Part shown: piece by piece, positions 1 to 6,768 of the stretch | Numbering within the stretch: position 1 is the stretch's first letter | Layout of the letters: each line of letters begins with the position of its first letter | DNA from: Anaerolineales bacterium | GTDB lineage: Bacteria > Chloroflexota > Anaerolineae > Promineifilales > Promineifilaceae | DNA: 9,671 nucleotides | Assembly (NCBI GenBank): GCA_020432595.1 | Contig: JAGQGA010000154.1 | Coordinates: 1-9,671 of the forward strand | Direction: 5' to 3' | The notes under the pieces: generated by a model | What the model saw: the letters and a program-made list of their open reading frames with translations, nothing else | The model's database searches: none | Told to the model about the DNA's origin: nothing | Translations under genes and position numbers: made by a program

Positions 1-25
1 GCTCTCATAACCACCATTTGAGCGG

Positions 26-56
26 GGTTTCTCCTCGAAGACTCGTCGAAATGACA
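26..56. repeat. REP-like interspersed repeat downstream of trpD
   Basis: Read on the minus strand, this stretch begins TGTCATTTCGACGAG and ends CGAGGAGAAACC, with an imperfect inverted symmetry (TTTCGA... / ...GAGAAA). Short elements of the form GTCATTTCGACGAG-N-CGAGGAGAAAT are familiar to me as dispersed intergenic repeats in several bacterial phyla; that is recollection, not a search. It lies 10 bp past the trpD stop codon. It could fold into a weak hairpin, but no run of T follows, so it is not called a terminator. Bases 1-25 hold nothing I can recognise. Confidence 0.45.
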
Positions 57-65
57 TGGCGTTAT

Positions 66-1091
66 CTAAAAGCTATTGGTTTTCTCAACCCACGCTTCCA
101 GCGTCCGCAGGGCGGCACCGCTGTCAATGGATTCGCGGGCTTCGGCCAGCCCGGCCTGCATGTCGCCACACTGCACGCTTAGGGTGGCGGCGGCGTTGAG
201 CAGCACAATGTCGCGGCGTGGCCCTTGGTCTTGGCCGCTCAACACGTCACGGGTAATTTGGGCGTTTTCTTCCGGCGTGCCGCCCACAAAATCATCTACG
301 CTGGCGCGAGCAAAGCCAAAATCGGCCGGATCCAGCTCGTAATTTTCCACCCGCCCGTCCGCGTGCAAACGGCTGACGCGGTTCATGCCCGTTGTCGAAA
401 GTTCATCAAGCCCATCGGCCCCATGCACCACATATGCCCCCTGGCTACCCAATTTTGCCAGCACGTTTGCCATGACCTCGGTCAAATCGGGGGCAAAGAC
501 ACCAATGAGCTGGTAGGGGGCGCCGGCCGGATTCGTCAGCGGTCCCAAAATATTGAAAATGGTGCGCTGGCCGATTTCGCGGCGAGGTGGCCCGGCAAAG
601 CGCATGGCCGGATGGTGGTTGATGGCGTAGAGAAAGCCAAAGTTGGTCTCGCGCACGCATTCGGCCACCTGCTCCGGGGTCAAATTCAGGTTGCCCCCCA
701 GCGCCATCAGCACGTCGGCGGAGCCGGATTTGCTGCTGGCGGCGCGGTTGCCGTGTTTGGCAACCTTCACCCCATACCCCGCCACGACAAAGGCGGCAGT
801 GGTGGAGATGTTGAAGGTGTGTTTGCCATCGCCGCCGGTGCCAACGGTATCTACAATCAACTCGTCACCCTCAACCGGGATTTGCACGGGGATGACGTGG
901 GAGCGCATGGATTTGGCGCTGCCCGCAATTTCGTCCACCGTTTCCCCTTTCATCCGCAGGGCGGTGAGGTAACTGCCAATTTGGGCGGGGGTTGCCTGCC
1001 CGGTCATGATAAAGTCCATGGCCGCTTCGGCCTGATCAAATGTTAGATTACGGCCGTTTATGACCTCCGCAATCGCTGCTTTTATCGCCAT
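66..1091 (-). CDS. trpD: Anthranilate phosphoribosyltransferase TrpD
   Basis: The 341-residue product transfers the phosphoribosyl group of PRPP to anthranilate, the second step of tryptophan synthesis, in the cytoplasm. An N-terminal helical domain (about 1-70) is followed by the PRPP-binding GTGGD loop at 84-88, KHGNR at 112-116, the SSKSGSAD segment at 119-126, NILGPLTNPAG at 180-190, and a D229-E230 acidic pair expected to bind Mg2+. Length is normal for a single-domain TrpD with no fused TrpG. The ATG at 1089-1091 is preceded by a good ribosome binding site (AGAGGAAAAGA before ATG). The start lies inside the last codons of the upstream small ORF (10 bp overlap) and 17-19 bp past a heptamer array, so it is probably co-transcribed with the genes to its right. 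No anomaly is seen in the protein. Confidence 0.97.
   Translation of the reverse strand: MAIKAAIAEVINGRNLTFDQAEAAMDFIMTGQATPAQIGSYLTALRMKGETVDEIAGSAKSMRSHVIPVQIPVEGDELIVDTVGTGGDGKHTFNISTTAAFVVAGYGVKVAKHGNRAASSKSGSADVLMALGGNLNLTPEQVAECVRETNFGFLYAINHHPAMRFAGPPRREIGQRTIFNILGPLTNPAGAPYQLIGVFAPDLTEVMANVLAKLGSQGAYVVHGADGLDELSTTGMNRVSRLHADGRVENYELDPADFGFARASVDDFVGGTPEENAQITRDVLSGQDQGPRRDIVLLNAAATLSVQCGDMQAGLAEARESIDSGAALRTLEAWVEKTNSF
1050..1059. repeat. AACGGCCGTT-type palindrome, one mismatch
   Basis: ACGGCCGT core within trpD codons 12-14. Nine of ten bases match the palindrome that recurs across the window. Here it encodes Asn-Gly-Arg. Confidence 0.6.
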
Positions 1092-1396
1092 TCTTTTCCT
1101 CTTTTCCAGTAATCGGTATTCGGTATTCGGTAATCAGTACCACGCCTCACCCCTAACCAGTGCCGTTCTTGAATGTCAAGGTTTTGCCGACTTGTATGAA
1201 CAAAATAAAGCTCTCTTGATGGGTACTCACTATGCAATTCACGGTAACGCTTCATAGTAGCAGCACCATCGCCACAACTTTCAATGACAGCAATACGGCT
1301 TAATATGCGTTGGCTTTGAGCATCTGTATATGCTTCCAACGCTTCAATAATAAGCCACTGGTTCGGATAAGTGATACAAATCTCTGCCCATGTCAT
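1082..1396 (-). CDS. Small conserved-looking protein of unknown function, C-terminus extended by repeat DNA
   Basis: The 104-residue ORF starts 16 bp after the M16 peptidase stop codon. A plausible ribosome binding site (GTGAGGTG, about 9-10 nt before ATG) precedes it, so it is probably translated. The first 85 residues look like a compact soluble alpha/beta protein: a Trp-rich start (MTWAEI), YPNQWLIIEALEAYTD at 10-25, a hydrophobic strand RIAVIES at 34-40, then RELYFVHTSR at 61-70 and a terminal ERHWLGVRR at 77-85. It resembles small hypothetical proteins I recall from Cyanobacteria and Chloroflexi that end near a WLGIR motif, but I cannot name a family. Residues 86-104 are encoded by the heptamer repeat and the start of trpD, so the original stop codon was probably near residue 85. 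It has no signal peptide or membrane segment. Confidence 0.6.
   Translation of the reverse strand: MTWAEICITYPNQWLIIEALEAYTDAQSQRILSRIAVIESCGDGAATMKRYRELHSEYPSRELYFVHTSRQNLDIQERHWLGVRRGTDYRIPNTDYWKRGKEWR
1108..1140. repeat. Tandem heptamer array, GATTACC family
   Basis: On the minus strand four heptamers follow one another: GATTACT, then (read toward trpD) GAATACC, GAATACC and GATTACT-like units; on the plus strand these are AATCGGT (1111), ATTCGGT (1118), ATTCGGT (1125) and AATCAGT (1132). The array belongs to the same family as the one between trpE and trpS. Unlike that copy it has no inverted partner and is translated as the tail of the small ORF. It ends 17-19 bp before the trpD start codon. 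Confidence 0.85.
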
Positions 1397-1412
1397 TTCG
1401 TAAACACCTCAC

Positions 1413-4325
1413 TTACATCACCTTACTCACCGTCAACCAATCCCCCTCATTAGCCGCCGCAATCGCTTCAGGTGAACCCAGGACCACCACCACGCCGTTG
1501 TCGCGCACCCCATCTAGCACATCAGCCAGGGCGCGGAAGTCGGCGGCGGTGGTAGACAGCACTTCATCGCGGTATTGCTGGCGAATTTCGGGGGTCAGCC
1601 CCAGCAGGTGGCGATACAGAGCGCTGCGCCCCTTGGCATCGGGAAGCTGGTGGCTGTCTATGCTGCTAATCGCCCCAATGATGCCCCGCGTCAGTTCCCG
1701 TTCGTTGAGGTCGAGTTTGCGGAGAAAAGCGGCCGTTCCGTCATAATTTTTCACCGTTTGCATCAGATTGGGGTCGCGGTAAGAGAGGTAGGCCAACACG
1801 CCGGAATGCTGGTTGAAATTGATCATGCCGCCATAGGCCCCACCCTGCACCCGAATCTTTTCCCAAAGCCAGGTGGTGCGGAGGTAGCCGGTGATGACGG
1901 AGATGGAGCCGTGCAGTTGGTAGCCGAGTTCGTAAAGATTGGTGCCTTTGGCGACGTAGTTGACCTGGGCGGGCATGGTTAGCCCTTCGTGGTGGCGCGA
2001 AAGCGGCGGCGACCAGGCGGGCAGTTCCACGCCGCCGGCCGGAAGTGAGGCGATAAACTGGCTCAACTGTGGCTCAAACTGGCTCCAGCCGTCGGCCTCC
2101 ACCGTCACGTTGGCAATCATCCGGTTGCGGTTGAGCAAAATAGTGCGGATGCGCTCCAGCTTGGCGACCACGCTCGGCCAATCTTGCTCAATTTCTTGCA
2201 GCAGCCCGCGCAGGAAAAAGAGGCCGTCTATGCCGCCGGTTTGCTCGGCGATCCAGCTAATGGTGTCGAATTTGGCGCGTAAACGGCCGTTAACCACCCC
2301 ATGCCCCCCCGGAATCAACCCCGATTCATGCCCTGCCTTCGCCCGCAGAACAATTTGGCGGAACCGCTCCTGGTTGTCAAAGTTCGTCGTCAGCAAAATC
2401 TCGTGCATGATGTCGAGCATCGCCCCCGTTTGCGCCAGCGTCCCCTTGCCGCGCACAAACAGCCACATCACCCCATCCGGGTTGCCCCGCTGCGCCGACT
2501 CATAGGTTGAAGCCCACACGCCCCCAGTCTCCCGCCCAATCCGCTGCGACAGTTTGACATAATCCTCTTTGGTCGTCCCCATGCCCGTTAACCCAGAGGT
2601 AAACAGGTCAACATAGGGCATCAACTCCAGCGGCAACACCCGCAAATCAAAGCCGAGGTCGAGGTAGACAATGCCGTTGGTAAACAAGTCATGGTAAAGA
2701 ATCTCTGCCCCGTGGGCTTCGCCAATGACGCTGGGAACCTCTTTGTTCTCCTTGTCGAGGTCGGCCAGCGTCAGCATGGGCAGGGCCGCCAACGCTTCGG
2801 GGTCATCGGCTCGCTCTTGCAATTCGCGCAGGGTTTGCGTTTCTGCCATCACCTGGGCAATGTCGTCCTCGTTAAGTCCGTCGCGGACGGTTTGTAGCCG
2901 CGCCTTTTCTTCCGCTTCCTGGCGGGCGTTCAAGGCGGCATCGGGTTCCAGCACCACGGTCACGCGGTGGGTGTTGTGCAGCAGGTGGGTGCCGATGAGG
3001 TCTTGGAGGTAGGTGGGGTTGGTGGCGAGGTTGTGTTTAACGGCCGTTAAAACCCCCTCATACCGCACCTGCGCCAGCGGATCTTGCCCATAGAGCCACG
3101 TCCGCAGCGCCCGAAACATCACATTCAGCCCGCGAGGAAACGACCCCGTGTTGTTCTCACGCAGGGAAAACTCAAAGGTGTTGAGCGCCGCCTCCACCAT
3201 GTCGGGGTCAATCCCTTCCTCGGCAATCTTGCCCAGCGTCTCCAAAATCAGCGGTGGCACCTTTTCCAGTTCATCCAGTGCCACCCCCTTCATCCCCACG
3301 GCAAAGGTGAGCTGCCGCAGCCCGGTGCCTAGCCCCCCACCAGTCAAATCTTCCCCCAGCCGCGAATCCAGCAGCACTTTTCGCAGCGGCGAGCCGTTGG
3401 TGCTGACCAGGGCATAAGACAAGATGCTCAGGGCCATGGTCAATTCGGCATCGTCGTTTTCGGGCAGCAGCCAATTGACCTGCACCATCCCTTTTTCCGA
3501 TTGCTGGCTGCCAGATTCTACGCTAAAGGGGAAGCGGTGTTCTTGGGGGGTGGAAAACGGCCGTTGTAGCCCCACTTCCGCCGCCACCTCCCACGCCGCA
3601 AACCCATCCAAATAGGTCGCCAGCAGCCGCAGCCGCTCCTCTTCCGGGTCATCGCCATAAAAATAAATCAGTGCATTCGACGGATGGTAATACGTTTCGT
3701 GAAACGTCTTAAACTGTTCATAGGTCAAATCAGGAATCGCCTGCGGGTCGCCGCCAGAATCATGGGCGTAGGCATTGTCGGGAAACAGCGCCGCCTTGCT
3801 GTGGCGATAGAGCAAGCTGTCGGGGGAGGAATACGCCCCCTTCATCTCGTTAAACACCACCCCTTTGTAAATCAGCGGCGCGTTGGGGTCATCCAGCTCA
3901 TAATGCCACCCCTCTTGCTGCAAATGGTGCGGCGTAATCAGCGGGTGGAAAACAGCATCGAGGTACACATCCACCAAATTGTAAAAATCCTGCAAATTGG
4001 TGCTGGCAACGGGGTAAACCGTCTTATCAGGGTAAGTAATGGCGTTGAGAAACGTCTTAAACGACCCCTTCACCAATTCCACAAACGGCTCTTTGACCGG
4101 GTATTTGTGCGACCCGCCCAGCACGGCATGTTCCATAATGTGGGCGACACCGGTAGAGTCGGCCGGCGGCGTGCGAAAGCTGATGCCAAATGATTTGTTC
4201 TCATCATCATTCGCCATCGTCAGCAGTTCCGCCCCTGTCTTAATATGCCGATACACCCGCGCCGTGGAGTTAATCTCCTCAACGGTTTCCTCTCGCAACA
4301 ATTCAAATCCGTGTAAATTCATCAT
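1413..4325 (-). CDS. M16C family zinc metallopeptidase, presequence protease (PreP)-like
   Basis: The 970-residue protein is a full-length M16C peptidase of the presequence-protease type, an ATP-independent clamshell enzyme that degrades short unfolded peptides. The inverted zinc motif HxxEH is H62-I-M-E65-H66, and the third zinc ligand is most likely E160 in VVFNEMKGAYSSPD. The catalytic N-terminal half runs to about 240, a second M16 domain to about 480, the M16C-associated linker region to about 730, and the inactive C-terminal half to the end. The last includes KIRVQGGAYG (R825, Y831), the conserved Arg/Tyr region that helps bind substrate. No signal peptide is seen, so it is predicted to be cytoplasmic. 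Two adjacent ATGs compete: AGAGG lies 3 nt from the first (4325) and 6 nt from the second (4322), so the second may be used. Its gap to trpG is the largest in the window, suggesting its own promoter. A link to tryptophan synthesis is not apparent. Confidence 0.93.
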   Translation of the reverse strand: MMNLHGFELLREETVEEINSTARVYRHIKTGAELLTMANDDENKSFGISFRTPPADSTGVAHIMEHAVLGGSHKYPVKEPFVELVKGSFKTFLNAITYPDKTVYPVASTNLQDFYNLVDVYLDAVFHPLITPHHLQQEGWHYELDDPNAPLIYKGVVFNEMKGAYSSPDSLLYRHSKAALFPDNAYAHDSGGDPQAIPDLTYEQFKTFHETYYHPSNALIYFYGDDPEEERLRLLATYLDGFAAWEVAAEVGLQRPFSTPQEHRFPFSVESGSQQSEKGMVQVNWLLPENDDAELTMALSILSYALVSTNGSPLRKVLLDSRLGEDLTGGGLGTGLRQLTFAVGMKGVALDELEKVPPLILETLGKIAEEGIDPDMVEAALNTFEFSLRENNTGSFPRGLNVMFRALRTWLYGQDPLAQVRYEGVLTAVKHNLATNPTYLQDLIGTHLLHNTHRVTVVLEPDAALNARQEAEEKARLQTVRDGLNEDDIAQVMAETQTLRELQERADDPEALAALPMLTLADLDKENKEVPSVIGEAHGAEILYHDLFTNGIVYLDLGFDLRVLPLELMPYVDLFTSGLTGMGTTKEDYVKLSQRIGRETGGVWASTYESAQRGNPDGVMWLFVRGKGTLAQTGAMLDIMHEILLTTNFDNQERFRQIVLRAKAGHESGLIPGGHGVVNGRLRAKFDTISWIAEQTGGIDGLFFLRGLLQEIEQDWPSVVAKLERIRTILLNRNRMIANVTVEADGWSQFEPQLSQFIASLPAGGVELPAWSPPLSRHHEGLTMPAQVNYVAKGTNLYELGYQLHGSISVITGYLRTTWLWEKIRVQGGAYGGMINFNQHSGVLAYLSYRDPNLMQTVKNYDGTAAFLRKLDLNERELTRGIIGAISSIDSHQLPDAKGRSALYRHLLGLTPEIRQQYRDEVLSTTAADFRALADVLDGVRDNGVVVVLGSPEAIAAANEGDWLTVSKVM
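2282..2291. repeat. AACGGCCGTT palindrome
   Basis: Perfect copy within the M16 peptidase gene, encoding Asn-Gly-Arg (residues 679-681). Confidence 0.7.
3037..3050. repeat. AACGGCCGTT palindrome, 14-bp extended copy
   Basis: TTAACGGCCGTTAA, a perfect 14-bp palindrome inside the M16 peptidase gene. It is read here as Leu-Thr-Ala-Val-Lys (residues 426-430), a different frame from the copy at 2282. Confidence 0.7.
3556..3565. repeat. AACGGCCGTT palindrome
   Basis: Perfect copy in the M16 peptidase gene, read in the third possible frame as Gln-Arg-Pro-Phe (residues 254-257). Confidence 0.7.
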
Positions 4326-4375
4326 TTTCCTCTGGCAACCAACCTGCCTTAAAAAGGCAAATAAGCAACTTTGTA

Positions 4376-4406
4376 GCTATACAGGTCATCCCAAAAAGAT
4401 AGTCAA
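4376..4406 (-). promoter_or_regulatory. Possible sigma-70-type promoter for the M16 peptidase
   Basis: On the minus strand TTGACT (4406-4401) is followed after 19 bp by TATAGC (4381-4376). This would place transcription start about 45 nt before the M16 ATG. The spacing is longer than the ideal 17 bp and the -10 matches only partly. The call rests mainly on its position in the one long gap of the cluster. Confidence 0.25.
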
Positions 4407-4411
4407 AAGGG

Positions 4412-4485
4412 GTGTCATTCCCGCGAAAGCGGGAATCCATGTCTTCTGGGCAAAGGCTGGATACCCGCCTACGCGGGTATGACAC
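4412..4485. repeat. Paired-hairpin REP/BIME-like element
   Basis: The two ends GTGTCAT and ATGACAC are inverted repeats. Inside are two 8-bp perfect hairpins: ATTCCCGC-GAAA-GCGGGAAT (4417-4436) and ATACCCGC-CTAC-GCGGGTAT (4461-4480). The half-elements are inverted copies of each other, joined by a short spacer. The T-A to A-T change at the third pair of the second stem occurs on both arms, so pairing is preserved. The ATTCCC-N8-GGGAAT core is the same pattern as the Neisseria dRS3 repeat, and similar GTCATTCCCGCG...GGGAATCC elements are widely dispersed in bacteria (recollection). It is probably a non-autonomous mobile or REP-type repeat; no transposase is present here. Confidence 0.8.
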
Positions 4486-4598
4486 TTGGACAGAGACAAA
4501 ACATTGCGGGTATCAGTCAGCATGTTTGTTTTCCTTTCAGCCAAGACCTATTTCATAACGGCTATTGTAATGGAAAGAAAAGGCTGTGTCAGTGGGGG

Positions 4599-5165
4599 TT
4601 AGAAACGGCCGTTTATAAAATTCCCCAACATCTCGCGCCCATACTCCGTCAAAATGCTCTCCGGGTGGAACTGCACCCCCACAATCGGATACGCCTTATG
4701 CCGCAGCCCCATCACCTCTTCCTCCGCCGTGTATGCCGTCACCTCCAAACAGTCTGGCAGCGGCTCCTGCACAATCAGCGAATGGTAGCGCGTCGCCTGA
4801 AACGGCGTAGGCAAACCTGCAAACAGCCCCATGCCGTTGTGGTAAACAGGCGACGTTTTGCCGTGCATCAGGCGCGGGGCGCGAACCACCTTGCCGCCAA
4901 ACACCTGCCCCATACATTGATGCCCCAAACAAACTCCCAGCACCGGCGTTGTCGGCCCCAGTTCCCGGATCACCTCGTTGGAAATGCCGCCATCATCGGG
5001 GTCGCCCGGCCCTGGGCTAATGCAAATGTGGCTAGGGTTCAATGCCCGAATTTCATCCAGCGTCACCTGGTCATTGCGGAACACCTTGATGTCGGCTCCC
5101 AATTCACCAAAATATTGCACCAGGTTGTAGGTAAAGGAATCGTAGTTGTCAATAACGATTAACAT
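4599..5165 (-). CDS. trpG: Anthranilate synthase component II, glutamine amidotransferase TrpG
   Basis: The 188-residue class I glutamine amidotransferase releases ammonia from glutamine for TrpE, which converts chorismate to anthranilate. The signature N-terminus is [14 protein letters not shown] (5-18), followed by the oxyanion-loop segment [11 protein letters not shown] (50-60) and the nucleophile motif GVCLGHQ with C79. [11 protein letters not shown] (101-111) and VQFHPES complete the protein, the last carrying the catalytic H167 and E169. The triad is complete and the length is typical. The same subunit type can also serve PabB in folate synthesis, so a dual role cannot be excluded, but trpE and trpD are close by. 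The ribosome binding site is weak (AGG about 9 nt before ATG), and a 21-bp perfect hairpin ends 17 nt before the start codon, which may affect initiation. Confidence 0.96.
   Translation of the reverse strand: MLIVIDNYDSFTYNLVQYFGELGADIKVFRNDQVTLDEIRALNPSHICISPGPGDPDDGGISNEVIRELGPTTPVLGVCLGHQCMGQVFGGKVVRAPRLMHGKTSPVYHNGMGLFAGLPTPFQATRYHSLIVQEPLPDCLEVTAYTAEEEVMGLRHKAYPIVGVQFHPESILTEYGREMLGNFINGRF
4603..4614. repeat. AACGGCCGTT palindrome, 12-bp extended copy
   Basis: AAACGGCCGTTT sits at the very end of trpG, 1 bp inside the stop codon, and encodes Asn-Gly-Arg-Phe. Confidence 0.7.
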
Positions 5166-5177
5166 GGTTAAGAACCT

Positions 5178-5235
5178 GTATTGCGTATTGCGTATTACGT
5201 ATTGGCCGTTTGTTAATACGTAATACGCAATACGC
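5178..5235. repeat. Heptamer inverted repeat, GTATTGC family, perfect 21-bp stem
   Basis: Heptamers GTATTGC, GTATTGC and GTATTAC begin at 5178, 5185 and 5192, and the reverse complements occupy 5215-5233. The arms 5183-5203 and 5215-5235 are perfectly complementary over 21 bp around an 11-nt loop that contains GGCCGTTTG. The stem begins 1 nt after the guaB stop codon and ends 17 nt before the trpG start. No T-run follows on the minus strand, so it does not look like an intrinsic terminator. As RNA it could stabilise the upstream message or modulate trpG translation. Confidence 0.9.
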
Positions 5236-5236
5236 T

Positions 5237-6697
5237 CTAAAATCTTTTCACATCATGCGAATTACTTTCACGAATGCCGGCCGGACTAATTTCCACAAAC
5301 TCAGCATTCTCTTGCAGTTCTTTAATTGTCCGCGCCCCGCCATAGCTGAGGCCAGAGCGTAGGCCGCCCACCATTTGGTACAGGATTTCGCGGATGTGGC
5401 CGCGATAGGGAACAACCGCTTCCACCCCTTCCGGCACCACCTTGTCCCAATCCTCCTGGCTTTCGGCACTCTCATCATCGCCCCGCTCTGCCTCTTTGCG
5501 CCCCATTGCCGCCCCCAGCGAAGCCATACCGCGCACCACTTTCACCTTTTGCCCGTCGCGAATGACGGGTGAGCCGGGGGCTTCTTCACACCCAGCAAAC
5601 AGGCTGCCAATCATCACGCTATCGGCTCCAGCGGCCAACGCCTTCACCATGTCGCCCGATGTTTTGATGCCGCCGTCGGAGATCACGGGAATGTCTATGC
5701 CGGCTTGCTGCAGACCGGCGATGGAGTCGAGAACGGCCGTTAATTGCGGCACCCCAAACCCCGTCACAATCCGCGTCGTACAAATCGAACCCGGCCCAAT
5801 CCCCACCTTAATCGCATCCGCCCCCGCCTCCGCCAAATCACGCGCCCCATCCGCCGAGGCCACATTCCCCGCCACAATCTGCGCCTGCGGGAAGGTGCGC
5901 CGCAGCGACTGCACCATGTCAATGCAGTGGTCAGCATGACCGTGGGCAATATCCAGCACTAGCACATCCGCCCCCGCTGCCAGCACCGCCTCCGCCCGCT
6001 TCATCTCATTGCTTCCCACACCAATCGCCGCCCCCACCCGCAGCCGCCCCCGCTCATCCTTTGCCGCCTGCGGGTATCGCTGCCGCTTAATCACATCCTG
6101 CGCCGTAATCAATCCCCGCAGCGTCCCGTCCGCCGCCAAAATCGGCAGCTTCTCCAGCCGATGCTGGTGCAAAATGGCCCGCGCCTCATCCAGCGTCGTC
6201 TCTGGTGTGGCACTCACAATCTTGTCTGGCAGCGTCATGACGCTGCTCACTGATGCCTGCGTATCCATTGCCAGCAAAATATCCCGCTGCGTCACCAGCC
6301 CTACCAGCTTGTCACTGCCGTTCGTCACCACCAACCCCCCAATGTCGTGCCGCTCCATGAGCTTTTGCGCTTGGGCAATCGTCGCCTCCTGGTCAATCGC
6401 ATACGGCCGTTCCACCACAAACCCTTCCGACCGCTTCACCTGCTCAATTTGCCGCGCATGGCGTTCAATCGTCATAAAGCGGTGGATAATGCCAATCCCC
6501 CCCACTCGCGCCATCGCCATCGCCATCCCCGCCTCGGTCACAGTGTCCATGTTGGCGCTAATAATCGGAATGCCCAGCTGAATGCTGTTGGTCAACCGCG
6601 TTGTCGTCGCCACATCCCCCCGCGACCGTATTGGCGACCGTTTGGGAATGAGCAACACATCATCAAAGGTCAATGCTTTTGTTTGTCGTAGTTTCAT
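5237..6697 (-). CDS. guaB: Inosine-5'-monophosphate dehydrogenase GuaB (IMPDH/GMPR family)
   Basis: The product oxidises IMP to XMP with NAD+, the committed step to guanine nucleotides. I chose the ATG at 6695-6697, giving 486 residues (E. coli GuaB has 488) and the usual start [21 protein letters not shown]; the in-frame ATG 14 codons upstream lies in the heptamer repeat. Two CBS domains occupy about 92-205. The catalytic loop GPGSICTTR is at 301-309 with C306. The phosphate site DGG is at 341-343, the flap [13 protein letters not shown] at 421-433 with E423, and [12 protein letters not shown] at 444-455. The segment before the flap (391-420) is acidic and about five residues longer than I recall for E. 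coli. It lacks an Arg-Tyr pair, leaving only R405 followed by Gly. The C-terminus ends soon after ESNSHDV. IMPDH is the best call; a GMP reductase-like activity is a lesser possibility. Confidence 0.88.
   Translation of the reverse strand: MKLRQTKALTFDDVLLIPKRSPIRSRGDVATTTRLTNSIQLGIPIISANMDTVTEAGMAMAMARVGGIGIIHRFMTIERHARQIEQVKRSEGFVVERPYAIDQEATIAQAQKLMERHDIGGLVVTNGSDKLVGLVTQRDILLAMDTQASVSSVMTLPDKIVSATPETTLDEARAILHQHRLEKLPILAADGTLRGLITAQDVIKRQRYPQAAKDERGRLRVGAAIGVGSNEMKRAEAVLAAGADVLVLDIAHGHADHCIDMVQSLRRTFPQAQIVAGNVASADGARDLAEAGADAIKVGIGPGSICTTRIVTGFGVPQLTAVLDSIAGLQQAGIDIPVISDGGIKTSGDMVKALAAGADSVMIGSLFAGCEEAPGSPVIRDGQKVKVVRGMASLGAAMGRKEAERGDDESAESQEDWDKVVPEGVEAVVPYRGHIREILYQMVGGLRSGLSYGGARTIKELQENAEFVEISPAGIRESNSHDVKRF
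5732..5741. repeat. AACGGCCGTT palindrome
   Basis: Perfect copy in guaB, encoding Leu-Thr-Ala-Val (residues 319-322). Confidence 0.7.
6403..6411. repeat. AACGGCCGTT-type palindrome, one mismatch
   Basis: ACGGCCGTT in guaB, preceded by T in place of A. It encodes Glu-Arg-Pro-Tyr (residues 96-99). Confidence 0.6.
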
Positions 6698-6708
6698 CTC
6701 TTTACAAA

Positions 6709-6762
6709 GATTAGAGATTGGAGATTGGAGATTCAACAATCCCTAATCTCCAATCTCCAATC
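6709..6762. repeat. Heptamer inverted repeat, GATTGGA family (copy 1)
   Basis: The left arm is GATTAGA, GATTGGA, GATTGGA, GATT (6709-6733). The right arm carries AATCCCT, AATCTCC, AATCTCC, AATCC (6738-6762), and the loop is 4 nt. Twenty-two of 25 positions pair. It lies 6 nt past the lipoprotein stop codon and 11 nt before the guaB start. Short heptamer arrays of this kind resemble the STRR repeats described in filamentous cyanobacteria. Confidence 0.88.
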
Positions 6763-6768
6763 CTCCTC

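Larger units (their letters stand above)
4326..4598. other. Intergenic region between trpG and the M16 peptidase
   Basis: This 273-bp gap is the longest non-coding stretch. From right to left (the transcription direction) it holds about 110 bp after the trpG stop in which I see no clear hairpin terminator, then the paired-hairpin element at 4412-4485, then a possible promoter and the leader of the M16 gene. A 45-codon ORF across it (4386-4523) is discounted because most of it is the repeat element. Confidence 0.7.

Noticed and set aside
225..1046. Long plus-strand ORF (273 codons) opposite trpD, and similar plus-strand ORFs throughout
   Set aside because: The minus strand here encodes well-conserved enzymes with intact motifs; the plus-strand translations show no recognisable domains and are explained by GC-rich codon use.
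4346..4358. GCCTT-AAA-AAGGC hairpin as a terminator after trpG
   Set aside because: The stem is only 5 bp with no T-run on the minus strand, and it lies just before the M16 start.
4386..4523. 45-codon minus-strand ORF upstream of the M16 gene, with an AAAGGA sequence 8 nt before its ATG
   Set aside because: Most of it translates the paired-hairpin repeat (giving WIPAFAGMT-type sequence, a common annotation artefact), so it is probably not a gene despite the possible ribosome binding site.
6698..6739. Alternative guaB start 14 codons upstream
   Set aside because: The added residues ([14 protein letters not shown]) are encoded by the heptamer repeat; the family's normal N-terminus begins at the ATG at 6697.
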